DNA from: Dyadobacter sp. MSC1_007 | GTDB lineage: Bacteria > Bacteroidota > Bacteroidia > Cytophagales > Spirosomataceae | DNA: 64,000 nt | Assembly (NCBI RefSeq): GCF_023667495.1 | Contig: NZ_JAMOZL010000007.1 | Coordinates: forward strand, 405,286-469,285 | Reading direction: 5' to 3' | Translations under genes and position numbers: made by a program | The notes under the pieces: model-generated | What the model was told of the DNA's origin: nothing | What the model saw: only the letters and a program-made list of their open reading frames with translations | The model's database searches: none | Shown: positions 41,804 through 50,073 of the stretch, in pieces | How positions within the stretch are numbered: position 1 is the first letter of the stretch | Layout: every line of letters starts with the position of its first letter

Positions 41804-42481
41804 TCATTTTTCGCCACCGAAATTCTGAACAAGGCTTGCATAGGGAGCTCGCCTGACATTGTATGGCTGAGGACATAATCTGGCTGCGCAGCCTATTTCA
41901 AAGTACGAAATGCTTAAAATATTACTTCGGTGAACAGGTGACGCCATCCATTGTTTTACGACGTGGTGGGCATAGGCCGCATACGAAAAGGGCTGGGCCG
42001 TGCTTCGAAGCTCGGGGTCGATAAATTCGTATTGACCAGATTTGCGATCCCATCGAACCATCATAAAATCACCGCTAGGCAAAGTTTGATAGCGGCCTAT
42101 ATTTTCCCCAATTCTTTTGAAGCGTTTGGTGCACAAGTCGACTCTTTTATCCACTGTTTTCTCAAAAGGGCTAAATGGATTGTTGTGGCCATAATACCGT
42201 TTGATCGCCATTGTAGTTGCATGACGGCTAGCGGCGATATAGAGGCATAAATCGTGTTTAAATGGAGGTAGACCATGCTCACGTCGCACCTTGTTTGTAG
42301 CTTGAAATATGGCAGCATCCAGCAGCAAAGTGTCCGGTTCGACCAAAGAGATTGTTTTGGTGGTGATGGGTAAATCAAAAAAGACCTCATCGCTCATTTG
42401 GTAATAATGCCTGCTATCTATGTTTTGGAGCGAGAATAGTTGCAGCGCTAAATGGAATATAAAGTATTGGCCCATACGCAA
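41804..42481 (-). CDS. CAP/SCP-domain exported protein
   Basis: A 225-residue protein with an N-terminal leader and a CAP (SCP/PR-1) domain: ATNKVRREHGLPPFKHD, YIAASRHATTMAIKRYYGHNNPFSPF, RIGENIGRYQTLPSG, and HVVKQWMASPVHRSNILSISYFEIGCAA, with the histidine and glutamate residues of the family cleft. Function of bacterial CAP proteins is largely unknown; some bind lipids or peptides. The start at 42481 gives a plausible signal sequence but an internal start (M29) is possible. Confidence 0.85.
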   Translation of the reverse strand: MRMGQYFIFHLALQLFSLQNIDSRHYYQMSDEVFFDLPITTKTISLVEPDTLLLDAAIFQATNKVRREHGLPPFKHDLCLYIAASRHATTMAIKRYYGHNNPFSPFEKTVDKRVDLCTKRFKRIGENIGRYQTLPSGDFMMVRWDRKSGQYEFIDPELRSTAQPFSYAAYAHHVVKQWMASPVHRSNILSISYFEIGCAARLCPQPYNVRRAPYASLVQNFGGEK

Positions 42482-42654
42482 AACATTAAAGGTTGGAGTC
42501 GGAAGCCAGCGGTGATTAAGTGTTATATCGGTAATTTATATATAAAACACAATGATCATTTTTTTACTCGAATGTTTGCGTTGTTTATCCTATTGTTAAC
42601 AATTCCTACCTTCACCATCTTGTTCAGTTGTTGCGAACAAATGCCTTTTTTATT

Positions 42655-42969
42655 ATGAATAGGAGCACTGTAATAGGAATCGGGATTGTGTTAACTACAA
42701 TAGTGTTTTACAGCATGTTTCTTTGGCTTAATATTACCTCTGATTCAACCGGCAGTTTTGAGGACGATCAGCTGGAATATCTGAGACACTATCCGGCCAT
42801 TATTAGAAATGCGCGGCTACTAACTGTCTTTCATATTTTATTAAATGTTTGCGCTGTCACTTGTTTTATCAAAGTGCGAGGCAATTCAAGAAAGGCGTCA
42901 AAGTGGCTAGGCTTCTTGATTATCCTAAATATCACTATGTTAATCTGGCAATTATTCAGCCTGATGTAG
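42655..42969 (+). CDS. Small membrane protein, unknown function
   Basis: A 104-residue protein from the ATG at 42655 (MNRSTVIGIGIVLTTIVFYSMFLWL) with three predicted membrane helices (about residues 6-24, 56-74 and 84-102; KASKWLGFLIILNITMLIWQLF). The loop SDSTGSFEDDQLEYLRHYPAIIR is acidic. No family recognised. The start at 42628 in the same frame is less likely. Confidence 0.6.
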   Translation: MNRSTVIGIGIVLTTIVFYSMFLWLNITSDSTGSFEDDQLEYLRHYPAIIRNARLLTVFHILLNVCAVTCFIKVRGNSRKASKWLGFLIILNITMLIWQLFSLM

Positions 42970-43017
42970 TATCCAGGTTAAACGTGTTCTGAAACCAGGG
43001 CCGTCGCCTCTAAGAAT

Positions 43018-43082
43018 TCGTCCTTGTCTCCCTTCCTCCCGATTCCCTTCCTCCCTTCCTCCCTTCTTCCCTATTCCCAGCC
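43018..43082. repeat. Polypyrimidine tract with CCCTTCCT repeats
   Basis: A C/T-only stretch of more than 50 bases with repeated CCCTTCCT/CCCTTCTT on the plus strand, 75 bp before the dehalogenase start. It holds no gene. Confidence 0.8.
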
Positions 43083-43156
43083 TCCGCAAAATCAATGATT
43101 TTGTACTATTTACTTGTGCGGCGCTGTCGGATTTTTGTATAAAAAAGAATCGACGC

Positions 43157-44155
43157 GTGAAATCAACACTGATAAGTTTGCTGATCGCTGGTGTGCAGGT
43201 GCTATCTGCGACACAGACCACTCCACAAGAAAAGGTAACTGTATTTTCCAAACAAAACAGAGCTGGAACAATGAATGCAACACAAGAAGAGGTGGCCTCA
43301 CCAATCCAAAAAAAGTACCAATTAATTAATGGACTTAAAATGGCCTATGTCGAAATCGGGCAGGGTGACCCGATTATTTTCCTGCACGGAAACCCAACGT
43401 CCAGCTATATATGGCGGAACATTATACCGCATGTGCAACATTTGGGCCGCTGCATTGCACCCGACTTAATGGGTATGGGTGATTCGGATAAATTCGCTGA
43501 CAAAGCGGAATATACTTTTAGTAACAACGAAAAATTCCTTAGCCAGTTTCTTGCCAACCTCGGCATAAGCAAGGATATAACGTTTGTGGTGCACGATTGG
43601 GGGGCGGTATTGGCTTTTGCCTGGGCCCGTAACCATCCCGGCGCGGTAAAAGGAATTGTGTATATGGAATCCATCACAAGGCCACGCACATGGGACGAGG
43701 TGCCTGGCGTAGCGCGGGAAACTTTTCAAAAGCTTCGCACGGATGAAGGCGAAAAAATGGTGCTCATTCAGAATTCCTTTATTGAGTTTAATTTGCCAAA
43801 AACAGTTTTGCGTCCTTTGTTAGAGGAAGAATTGGCTGAATACCGTCGCCCTTTTGCTGAACCTGGCATTGGCCGTTATGCTATGCTTAGCTGGGCCCGC
43901 CAGTTGCCGTTAGGGGGCGAACCGGCGGGAATTATTGAAATTGTAAACGAGAACAGCAAGTGGCTGGCGGAAAGCGATATTCCTAAATTGTTCATCGAAG
44001 CGACACCAGGGACTTTGGCCGAGGCGGAGAAGAATGCTTGCAAACGCTGGCCTAACCAAACTCATGTTATTGTAAGTGGACATCATAATGTGCAAGAAGA
44101 TTCTCCGGAAGAAATTGGTTTGGCCATTGCAGAATGGTTGCAGAAACCCAGGTAA
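43157..44155 (+). CDS. Haloalkane dehalogenase, HLD-II-type alpha/beta hydrolase
   Basis: A 332-residue protein from the GTG at 43157. It shows the HLD-II catalytic pentad: halide-binding Asn79 (FLHGNPTSSYIW), nucleophile Asp147 with Trp148 (VVHDWGA), acid Glu171 (YMESI) and base His310 (GHHNVQED). It hydrolyses carbon-halogen bonds, releasing halide. The GTG start yields an N-terminal hydrophobic segment (MKSTLISLLIAGVQVLSA) resembling a signal peptide, which would be unusual since most HLDs are cytoplasmic; an ATG at 43271 gives 294 residues, the standard length. An AraC regulator follows 24 bases downstream. Confidence 0.88.
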   Translation: MKSTLISLLIAGVQVLSATQTTPQEKVTVFSKQNRAGTMNATQEEVASPIQKKYQLINGLKMAYVEIGQGDPIIFLHGNPTSSYIWRNIIPHVQHLGRCIAPDLMGMGDSDKFADKAEYTFSNNEKFLSQFLANLGISKDITFVVHDWGAVLAFAWARNHPGAVKGIVYMESITRPRTWDEVPGVARETFQKLRTDEGEKMVLIQNSFIEFNLPKTVLRPLLEEELAEYRRPFAEPGIGRYAMLSWARQLPLGGEPAGIIEIVNENSKWLAESDIPKLFIEATPGTLAEAEKNACKRWPNQTHVIVSGHHNVQEDSPEEIGLAIAEWLQKPR

Positions 44156-44179
44156 AATGGTACATTGAAGTTGTAATCT

Positions 44180-44935
44180 ATGCAAATATTCAAACCTGTT
44201 TCTTGTTTAGCCCCATTCGTAAAATCGTTTGTGGTTGTTGAAAGCAGCGAGGCGCTGGTCAACCGCCTGTTGCCTGACACATCCGTAGTTGCAGCGATTC
44301 GCCTGAATGGGGCCGTACAAATTGAAAGTTCGGGCGGTAACTCCGCTTTACCGCTGTTTTCTTTATCTGGTTTAAGGAAGTCGTTCAGGCTGGTTGAATA
44401 TGGAAAAAACAGCGCCAACATTCTTGTTCAGTTCAAGGAAGGTGGCGCTGCTGCTTTTTTTAGACTGCCGATTCATGAATTATTCGAAACGAATGTTGCC
44501 CTGGACGAATTCTTCCGGCCATCCGAGTTAATGCAGCTGGAAGAGCAATTGGGAACAACCGGATCGATCGAAAAGAAGGTGGCTATTGTGCAACAGTTTT
44601 TTATAGAAAGGATCCGAAATGAAAAAACTGATATGCTCATTGCCAAATCAGTTGAAAAAATAACGGCAGCAAATGGGGTGCTTGATGTAAAGGATCTGTC
44701 TGAAAGCCTGTACATTAGCCGCGACGCATTCGAAAAACGATTTAGAAAAGCAGTAGGAACAGCACCCAAACAATTTGCAGATATAGTCCGCATGAAAGCC
44801 CTGATCGGCCGGGCGCATTTAACCGACTCCCTGCTTGATTCGGCACTGAGCGCAGGCTTTTTTGACCAATCGCACTTTATCAGAAACTTCAAAAGGTTTA
44901 CCGGCCTGACTCCCAAAGACTTCTTTCGCCATTAG
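44180..44935 (+). CDS. AraC-family transcriptional regulator
   Basis: A 251-residue protein with an N-terminal sensor-like domain (FVVVESSEALVNRLLPDTSVVAAIRLNGAVQIES) and a C-terminal AraC DNA-binding domain: VKDLSESLYISRDAFEKRFRKAVGTAPKQFADIVRMK, then LLDSALSAGFFDQSHFIRNFKRFTGLTPKDFF. It begins 24 bases after the dehalogenase gene on the same strand, so it probably is expressed with it and may control it. Confidence 0.9.
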   Translation: MQIFKPVSCLAPFVKSFVVVESSEALVNRLLPDTSVVAAIRLNGAVQIESSGGNSALPLFSLSGLRKSFRLVEYGKNSANILVQFKEGGAAAFFRLPIHELFETNVALDEFFRPSELMQLEEQLGTTGSIEKKVAIVQQFFIERIRNEKTDMLIAKSVEKITAANGVLDVKDLSESLYISRDAFEKRFRKAVGTAPKQFADIVRMKALIGRAHLTDSLLDSALSAGFFDQSHFIRNFKRFTGLTPKDFFRH

Positions 44936-45067
44936 CAGATCAGGCCCCGGTTTTCACCGCTCAGGACAATCCACTACTCCTTGTCCATATTCACCCATCA
45001 GAATGTCTAATTAGCCAACCGTCAGACTTGATTTCTGACAATACCTTTGTCATAGACTTAAATAGCT

Positions 45068-45514
45068 ATGATGGAAAAGCAGGATTTCAGTACAACGATT
45101 TCAGTTGATCAACCGCCCCGGGAGGTGTTTAATGCTGTAAATAACGTTCGGGCCTGGTGGTCGGAGGACACTAAGGGGGATAGTCTTGCCCTTCATGACG
45201 AATTTATGGTTGATTTCGGAGCGCATTGGTGGGCACTCAGGATCATCGAAAGCATTCCTGATCAAAAAGTGGTATGGCTGGTTAGTGGCAGCTATATGCC
45301 CTGGAACGAACACAAGCATGAGTGGACGGGCACCACGTTAAGTTTTGAAATCTCCCGCGACGGTAACCAAACGACATTACAGTTCAGCCATGTTGGCCTG
45401 GTTCCACAGTTTGCGTGCTACAATGGATGCTCTAAGGGCTGGACCGGTTACATTAGCATCAGCTTAAAAAATCTCATAACTACCGGTGTTGGTACGCCCG
45501 ATTATCCATATTAA
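45068..45514 (+). CDS. SRPBCC/AHSA1-like domain protein
   Basis: A 148-residue protein with the START-like fold motifs FSTTISVDQPPREVFNAVNNVRAWWSEDTKGDS, ALRIIESIPDQKVVWLVSG and QFACYNGCSKGWTGYI. AHSA1 relatives bind hydrophobic ligands or help as stress proteins; the specific role is unknown. It is followed 45 bases later by the SDR gene, same strand. Confidence 0.85.
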   Translation: MMEKQDFSTTISVDQPPREVFNAVNNVRAWWSEDTKGDSLALHDEFMVDFGAHWWALRIIESIPDQKVVWLVSGSYMPWNEHKHEWTGTTLSFEISRDGNQTTLQFSHVGLVPQFACYNGCSKGWTGYISISLKNLITTGVGTPDYPY

Positions 45515-45559
45515 CGCATTATGATCCAGTAAATTAATGATTGAAAACATCCAGGAGCT

Positions 45560-46375
45560 ATGTTACTAAAAGACAAGAACGCCGTGATTTACGGAGGAAG
45601 TGGCGCCATTGGCGGTGCTGTGGCAAGAGTATTCGCAAGAGAAGGCGCAAAGGTATTTATCTGCGGCCGCACCCAGGCCAGGCTCAATGCAGTAGCAGAG
45701 GATATCCTTGCAGCGGGTGGGGCAGTAGAGACAGCATTGCTTGATGTCTTCGATCAGCAAGCTGTTGAAGCGCATGCCGAAGCGATCGCTGCGAAAACCG
45801 GAGGTATCGACATTGTGCTCAATGCAATCAGTGTGATGCACGATCAGGGGACCCATTTGGTGGACTTGTCCCTGGAAGCGTTTATGCGGCCGGTTGATGG
45901 TTTCCTGCGGTCTCTTTTCATAACGAGCAAAGCTGTGGTGCGCCATATGGGCGGAAAACGTCTCGGTGTGATACTGACCCTTTCTACTCCCGGCTCCAAG
46001 ATGGCTGCTCCGGGCGTTTTGGGATATTGTGTTACCTGTGCCGGCACGGAAGCTTTTTCGCGGGTACTGGCTGCGGAACTTGCACCCGAAAATATCCGGG
46101 TTGTGTGCATCCGTCCACATGCTATCTCAGATGCACCCGCCGCGGGCTCATACACGAGGGATCTTTTCAAAACGCAACCTGCATACAAAGAAACAGGAGG
46201 CAACCAGCCCGTTGAGGAATGGTTACCGACTTCGGACATGGCACAAGGCACAATGTTGAAACGCTTGCCGACCCTTTACGAGGTAGCCGAGACAGCCGCA
46301 TTCCTCGCCTCGGATCGCGCCGGAGCCATCACCGGATCAGTTGCGAACCTATCTTGTGGTGCAGTATTGGATTGA
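45560..46375 (+). CDS. Short-chain dehydrogenase-like protein lacking the catalytic lysine
   Basis: A 271-residue protein with a Rossmann start (GGSGAIGGAVA, residues 12-22), NAIS (88-91), serine 142 (LTLSTPG) and Tyr156 (GYCVTCAG). In classical SDRs the pattern is Y-x-x-x-K; here residue 160 is Cys. It may be non-catalytic or use another residue. The C-terminus is that of the family (ASDRAGAITGSVANLSCGAVLD). It may be co-transcribed with the SRPBCC gene. Confidence 0.85.
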   Translation: MLLKDKNAVIYGGSGAIGGAVARVFAREGAKVFICGRTQARLNAVAEDILAAGGAVETALLDVFDQQAVEAHAEAIAAKTGGIDIVLNAISVMHDQGTHLVDLSLEAFMRPVDGFLRSLFITSKAVVRHMGGKRLGVILTLSTPGSKMAAPGVLGYCVTCAGTEAFSRVLAAELAPENIRVVCIRPHAISDAPAAGSYTRDLFKTQPAYKETGGNQPVEEWLPTSDMAQGTMLKRLPTLYEVAETAAFLASDRAGAITGSVANLSCGAVLD

Positions 46376-46395
46376 GATGGGCGGTGATTTGAATT

Positions 46396-47082
46396 TTAAT
46401 TTCCGATCGGGACGAGTACGCCCAGGTGGACTGATACACCGCGGTTGTACATTTTCAGACTCTCAGTCAATCGTCGGAGCCCAAGATGATAACGTGCTTC
46501 GCCGAAAACCTTGAAGGACTTTAAAGGATAAGCAATGCCTGCGCCACCTGCAAGGCCATAATCAAATGCCCTTCGCCCAAAGCCATCATTCATATCGACC
46601 TCACCCGACTCGTCCTTTGTCACGACGCCATCGTATATGAATTTGGAGGTGTACTTCAACTTCGGATTACCGACGCGATAACGAAGTTCCGGCCCAAGGG
46701 AAACAATGCCTTCAAATTTGCCTATTCGCGGTTTCCATTGCAGCAAAATAGGAAGCTCGATGAAGTTCAACCGGAATTTTCCCGTTTCTTTAGTTTTCAG
46801 GATAAACCCGTTCACAGGGCCTTCTTCTGACATCTCATATTGCGCCCCGCGCTGCGAAAAGCCTGGTTCAATCTGAATGCTGAGGAAAGAATTTATGGAT
46901 TTATTAAAAAGCAATGCGACGTTTGCTCCGGCCCTCGCATCATAATAAAAAATCGCCCCGGGTTTGTAATTGGCAAAATTGACACCCGCGCGAAAGCCTA
47001 CACTGTACTGAGCCTTGGACTCCGGGGCTGAAATGAAGATGAACGCTGCAACCAGCAAAAGAAAAGGCGTAGTGTTTTTCAT
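46396..47082 (-). CDS. Porin-like beta-barrel (PorT family)
   Basis: A 228-residue protein from the ATG at 47082 (MKNTTPFLLLVAAFIFISAPESKAQ, signal peptide). The body is typical of PorT-like barrels in this phylum: YSVGFRAGVNFANY, FLSIQIEPGFSQRG, LNFIELPILLQWKP and VSVHLGVLVPIG. These outer-membrane proteins have no defined role. It is 94 bases downstream of the small membrane protein on the same strand. Confidence 0.85.
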   Translation of the reverse strand: MKNTTPFLLLVAAFIFISAPESKAQYSVGFRAGVNFANYKPGAIFYYDARAGANVALLFNKSINSFLSIQIEPGFSQRGAQYEMSEEGPVNGFILKTKETGKFRLNFIELPILLQWKPRIGKFEGIVSLGPELRYRVGNPKLKYTSKFIYDGVVTKDESGEVDMNDGFGRRAFDYGLAGGAGIAYPLKSFKVFGEARYHLGLRRLTESLKMYNRGVSVHLGVLVPIGN

Positions 47083-47175
47083 AGATGACACGTTGAAGAG
47101 ATGAGTGGCCACTATATAACGAGCGGTGACATCTTGTCATTATGGCGATTGTAAATATTTGACCAGGCCTGCGGT

Positions 47176-47325
47176 CTACTTATTTCCCATTCTGTTTATG
47201 ATTTCTCTCAACAAATCATTTTGCTCTTGTTTTAAAGAGATAAATTTATTTACCCATGTGTAAATCAAATAGAAAACACCACCAATTATGGATAGGTAAA
47301 TGATAAGAAACAGAGATGTAAGCAT
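47176..47325 (-). CDS. 49-residue single-pass membrane protein
   Basis: A small frame from ATG 47325: MLTSLFLIIYLSIIGGVFYL, continuing with a short loop and a charged coiled tail (KFISLKQEQNDLLREIINRM) and ending at TAG 47176. The hydrophobic helix plus heptad-like tail is a coherent small-protein design. It starts 28 bases after the methyltransferase stop, so it is probably in that operon. Function unknown. Confidence 0.6.
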   Translation of the reverse strand: MLTSLFLIIYLSIIGGVFYLIYTWVNKFISLKQEQNDLLREIINRMGNK

Positions 47326-47352
47326 GATTATTTTTTCGTTTTAAATTCTTTA

Positions 47353-48123
47353 TCAGGATAGAGGCTTAGTCACTTTAATAAAAATTTGGGAAGTTATCGC
47401 GTCGTCTTCTGAATACTTTTGAAGATAATCGATTTGTTTCAATCTGTATTTTTCTTGCACTGCCGGGCTTTTCCAGGTTTGAAGAACATCAACGTTGAAG
47501 CCCGCTTCTTCATGCAACTTAATCCATTCAGAAATCCTAAGCCGGTTAACATAAATGGAGCGGTTCCAGGTCATTTTTTTGAATAGCTCTTGGCTGTATT
47601 GAAGATTATTAAATGTATCGGGATTGTTTTCATCCAATACCAGGTGATCTCTCAGATCAATGTGGTGAAGCGCAATGCCGCCTGGTTTAAGTAATCGGAA
47701 CGTTTCTTCTATTGTTATTTTTGGATATCTGAGATGTTCATAAACGGTATGGCTCCAGATAAGATCCAATGTCTGGTCTTTAAGAGGGATTACACTTCCA
47801 TCGTAGACGATATACTGAATGCCGGTTTTAGCGATGGTTTCATCGTCCAGATACTTGATAATATCTGCGATTACTGCACTTTTTGCGCCCTTTTGCAGAG
47901 CAAGCTCCATTAATTGGTAAGTGTGGCCTGGTCCGAGTTCAAGAATCGACTTGCCCTTCACGTCAGTTACGATATTATAGTCGTTAAAGGTGGATAGCAG
48001 TGCTTCTTTGCTTTGGCCATTGAGGCCGGTTGTATGGTTTACGAGGGAGGATATCTTTTGGACGACGGGAAATTGAATTAAGAAGTTTTTTAGAACTTCA
48101 GACAGGATGTGCACATTTCTCAT
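47353..48123 (-). CDS. Class I SAM-dependent methyltransferase
   Basis: A 256-residue protein from ATG 48123 (MRNVHILSEVLKNFLIQFPVV). Motif I is SILELGPGHTYQLMELALQKGA, and the methyltransferase-11 core includes VIPLKDQTLDLIWSHTVYEHLRYPKITIEETFRLLKPGGIALHHIDL. It is a small-molecule methyltransferase of unknown substrate. Its gene runs into the small membrane protein gene after 28 bases. Confidence 0.85.
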   Translation of the reverse strand: MRNVHILSEVLKNFLIQFPVVQKISSLVNHTTGLNGQSKEALLSTFNDYNIVTDVKGKSILELGPGHTYQLMELALQKGAKSAVIADIIKYLDDETIAKTGIQYIVYDGSVIPLKDQTLDLIWSHTVYEHLRYPKITIEETFRLLKPGGIALHHIDLRDHLVLDENNPDTFNNLQYSQELFKKMTWNRSIYVNRLRISEWIKLHEEAGFNVDVLQTWKSPAVQEKYRLKQIDYLQKYSEDDAITSQIFIKVTKPLS

Positions 48124-48381
48124 ACTTTGTTTTGTATTGAGGTTAGTTGAGTGATTTAGGCGGTAGGGACTGAGTGAACTCAGATGTGTCCCCAAATATA
48201 CTATTTCAAGGTATTATGCTGTTTAACTTTATTAAAAATCACATGCCATTAACCGTACGTATTTAAAACAGTATGGCATATGATGCGTCGGGACTCATCC
48301 GAAGTCAATGCGGCTGAATGTTGGTTTGAATTTCTTAAACATCGGTTTGTTTTTCTTTATGCAGCTGGCTGAATGGCCCGG

Positions 48382-48389
48382 TATTTTTG
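48382..48389 (+). promoter_or_regulatory. Bacteroidota -7 box for the pao operon
   Basis: TATTTTTG matches TAnnTTTG, 31 bases before the PaoA-type start codon. No TTTG at the correct -33 distance was found. Confidence 0.4.
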
Positions 48390-48420
48390 TGCCTTAATTC
48401 CGCACATTAAAAATCCTGCT

Positions 48421-49053
48421 ATGGAAAACGAGCATATTACAAATGAGCCGGAAAGCCCCCATGCATCGCGAAGGAGTTTTTTGAAGCAATCTTCTGCGCT
48501 GGCCGCCTTCGCATTGACGCCTCCCGCCGCAGTCGCGGCAGTGGAAAACGGTTTGGACGAGAAGGTGGCCGTCGCTTTCGAGCAGCAGCCGCTACGTGTA
48601 GAGATCAACGGCGTAGCCCAGCAGCTATCTGTGGAGCCGCGCGTGACTTTGCTGGACTTGCTGCGCGAGCAATTGCATTTGACAGGAACCAAAAAAGGCT
48701 GCGACCACGGTCAATGCGGCGCTTGCACTGTGCATGTCGACGGCCAGCGGGTCAACTCCTGTCTGACATTGGCCCTGACGACCGAAGGCGCCAAGGTGAC
48801 GACGATCGAGGGGCTGGCAAACGGCGATAAGCTCCATCCCATGCAGGAAGCATTCATCAAACATGACGGTTTTCAATGTGGCTACTGCACGCCAGGGCAG
48901 ATCATGTCGGCCGTGGCTTGCATCCGCGAGGGTCACGCCAACACACCCGAGGAAGTTCGAGAGTACATGAGCGGCAATATCTGTCGCTGCGGCGCATACG
49001 CCAATATTGTCGAAGCCATCATGGATGTTAAAAAGAAAGGAGGCCAGCTATGA
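48421..49053 (+). CDS. paoA: PaoA-type [2Fe-2S] subunit of molybdenum aldehyde oxidoreductase, Tat-exported
   Basis: A 210-residue protein from ATG 48421. A twin-arginine signal (ASRRSFLKQSSALAAFAL) precedes two ferredoxin-like parts: GCDHGQCGACTVHVDGQRVNSC with the first cluster, and CGYCTPGQIMSAV plus NICRCGAYANI for the second. This is the small subunit of the periplasmic PaoABC complex; the other subunits lack signals, which implies they are carried along as a folded complex. Stop overlaps the start of the next gene (ATGA). Confidence 0.9.
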   Translation: MENEHITNEPESPHASRRSFLKQSSALAAFALTPPAAVAAVENGLDEKVAVAFEQQPLRVEINGVAQQLSVEPRVTLLDLLREQLHLTGTKKGCDHGQCGACTVHVDGQRVNSCLTLALTTEGAKVTTIEGLANGDKLHPMQEAFIKHDGFQCGYCTPGQIMSAVACIREGHANTPEEVREYMSGNICRCGAYANIVEAIMDVKKKGGQL

Positions 49054-50069
49054 ACCCGTTTCAATTTACGCGTGTGAGCACGCCAAAGGCCGCTATTGCG
49101 GCCGTAACAAAGGAAAGCGGCACCTATTTTCTGGCTGGCGGTACCAATCTGATAGATCTTGTCAAACGCGAAGTAATTATTCCTGAGCGGCTGGTGGATA
49201 TTAACAAGTTGCCGCTCGCGACGATTGAAAAAACTGCCACCGGAATTCGCATTGGCGCCATGGCTAAAAATTCGGCTGTGGCAGACCACGAATTGGTTAA
49301 AAAGCATTTCCCATTGCTATCGATGGCTTTGAATGCAGGCGCATCCGCGCAGTTGCGCAACATGGCTACCGTGGGCGGCAACATGATGCAGCGCACGCGC
49401 TGTTCGTATTTTTATGATACCTCCATGCCCTGCAATAAACGCGGGCCCGTACAATCCGGGCCAGATAAAGGTCAACCCAACGGACCGACGGGCTGCAGGG
49501 CTATTGGCGGCAGCAACCGCATGCATGCCATTTTCGGGGCATCGGGCAAATGCATTGCCGTACATCCGAGCGATATGTGCATTGCCCTGGCCGCATTGGA
49601 TGCGACTGTGAATATCAGCGGTCCAAAAGGCGACCGGTCGGTCCCATTCTCCGAGTTTCACAGGCTCCCCGGCGATATGCCGCAAAAAGACAATACCCTT
49701 GCGCCCGGCGAGCTGATTATGTCGGTGGATGTGCCAACCAATGCATTCAGCGAGCATTCCTATTACCTGAAAGTACGTGACCGGGCTTCGTATGCATTTG
49801 CGCTCGTCTCGGTAGGAGTGGGTATTTCCATGAAAGGCAAAACGATCCAGGACATACGACTGGCAATGGGCGGAGTAGCCCACAAGCCCTGGCGGCTGAA
49901 AGAGGCCGAACAGTTTTTGAAGGGTAAAGAAGCGACAGAAGCCAATTTCAAACAAGCCGCAAAGCTGACTATGACCGGTGCGAAAGGCTATGGCGAAAAT
50001 GATTTCAAGCTCACGCTCGCACCCAATTCCATTGTAGAAGCACTTCAAGTAGCCACCAAAACCGCCTGA
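49050..50069 (+). CDS. paoB: PaoB-type FAD/[4Fe-4S] subunit
   Basis: A 339-residue FAD-binding subunit: TYFLAGGTNLIDLVK and ATVGGNMMQRTRCSYFYD match the flavin domain. The cysteine insert with MPCNKRGP, GCRAIGGSNRMHAIFG is the mark of PaoB, which carries an extra [4Fe-4S] cluster not found in xanthine dehydrogenase medium subunits. It relays electrons between PaoA and PaoC. Overlaps the PaoA stop by ATGA and is followed after 4 bases by the catalytic subunit. Confidence 0.9.
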   Translation: MNPFQFTRVSTPKAAIAAVTKESGTYFLAGGTNLIDLVKREVIIPERLVDINKLPLATIEKTATGIRIGAMAKNSAVADHELVKKHFPLLSMALNAGASAQLRNMATVGGNMMQRTRCSYFYDTSMPCNKRGPVQSGPDKGQPNGPTGCRAIGGSNRMHAIFGASGKCIAVHPSDMCIALAALDATVNISGPKGDRSVPFSEFHRLPGDMPQKDNTLAPGELIMSVDVPTNAFSEHSYYLKVRDRASYAFALVSVGVGISMKGKTIQDIRLAMGGVAHKPWRLKEAEQFLKGKEATEANFKQAAKLTMTGAKGYGENDFKLTLAPNSIVEALQVATKTA

Positions 50070-50073
50070 ACCC

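Noticed and set aside
45566..46120. Minus-strand frames inside the SDR gene
   Set aside because: They are shadows of the SDR frame without protein-like features.
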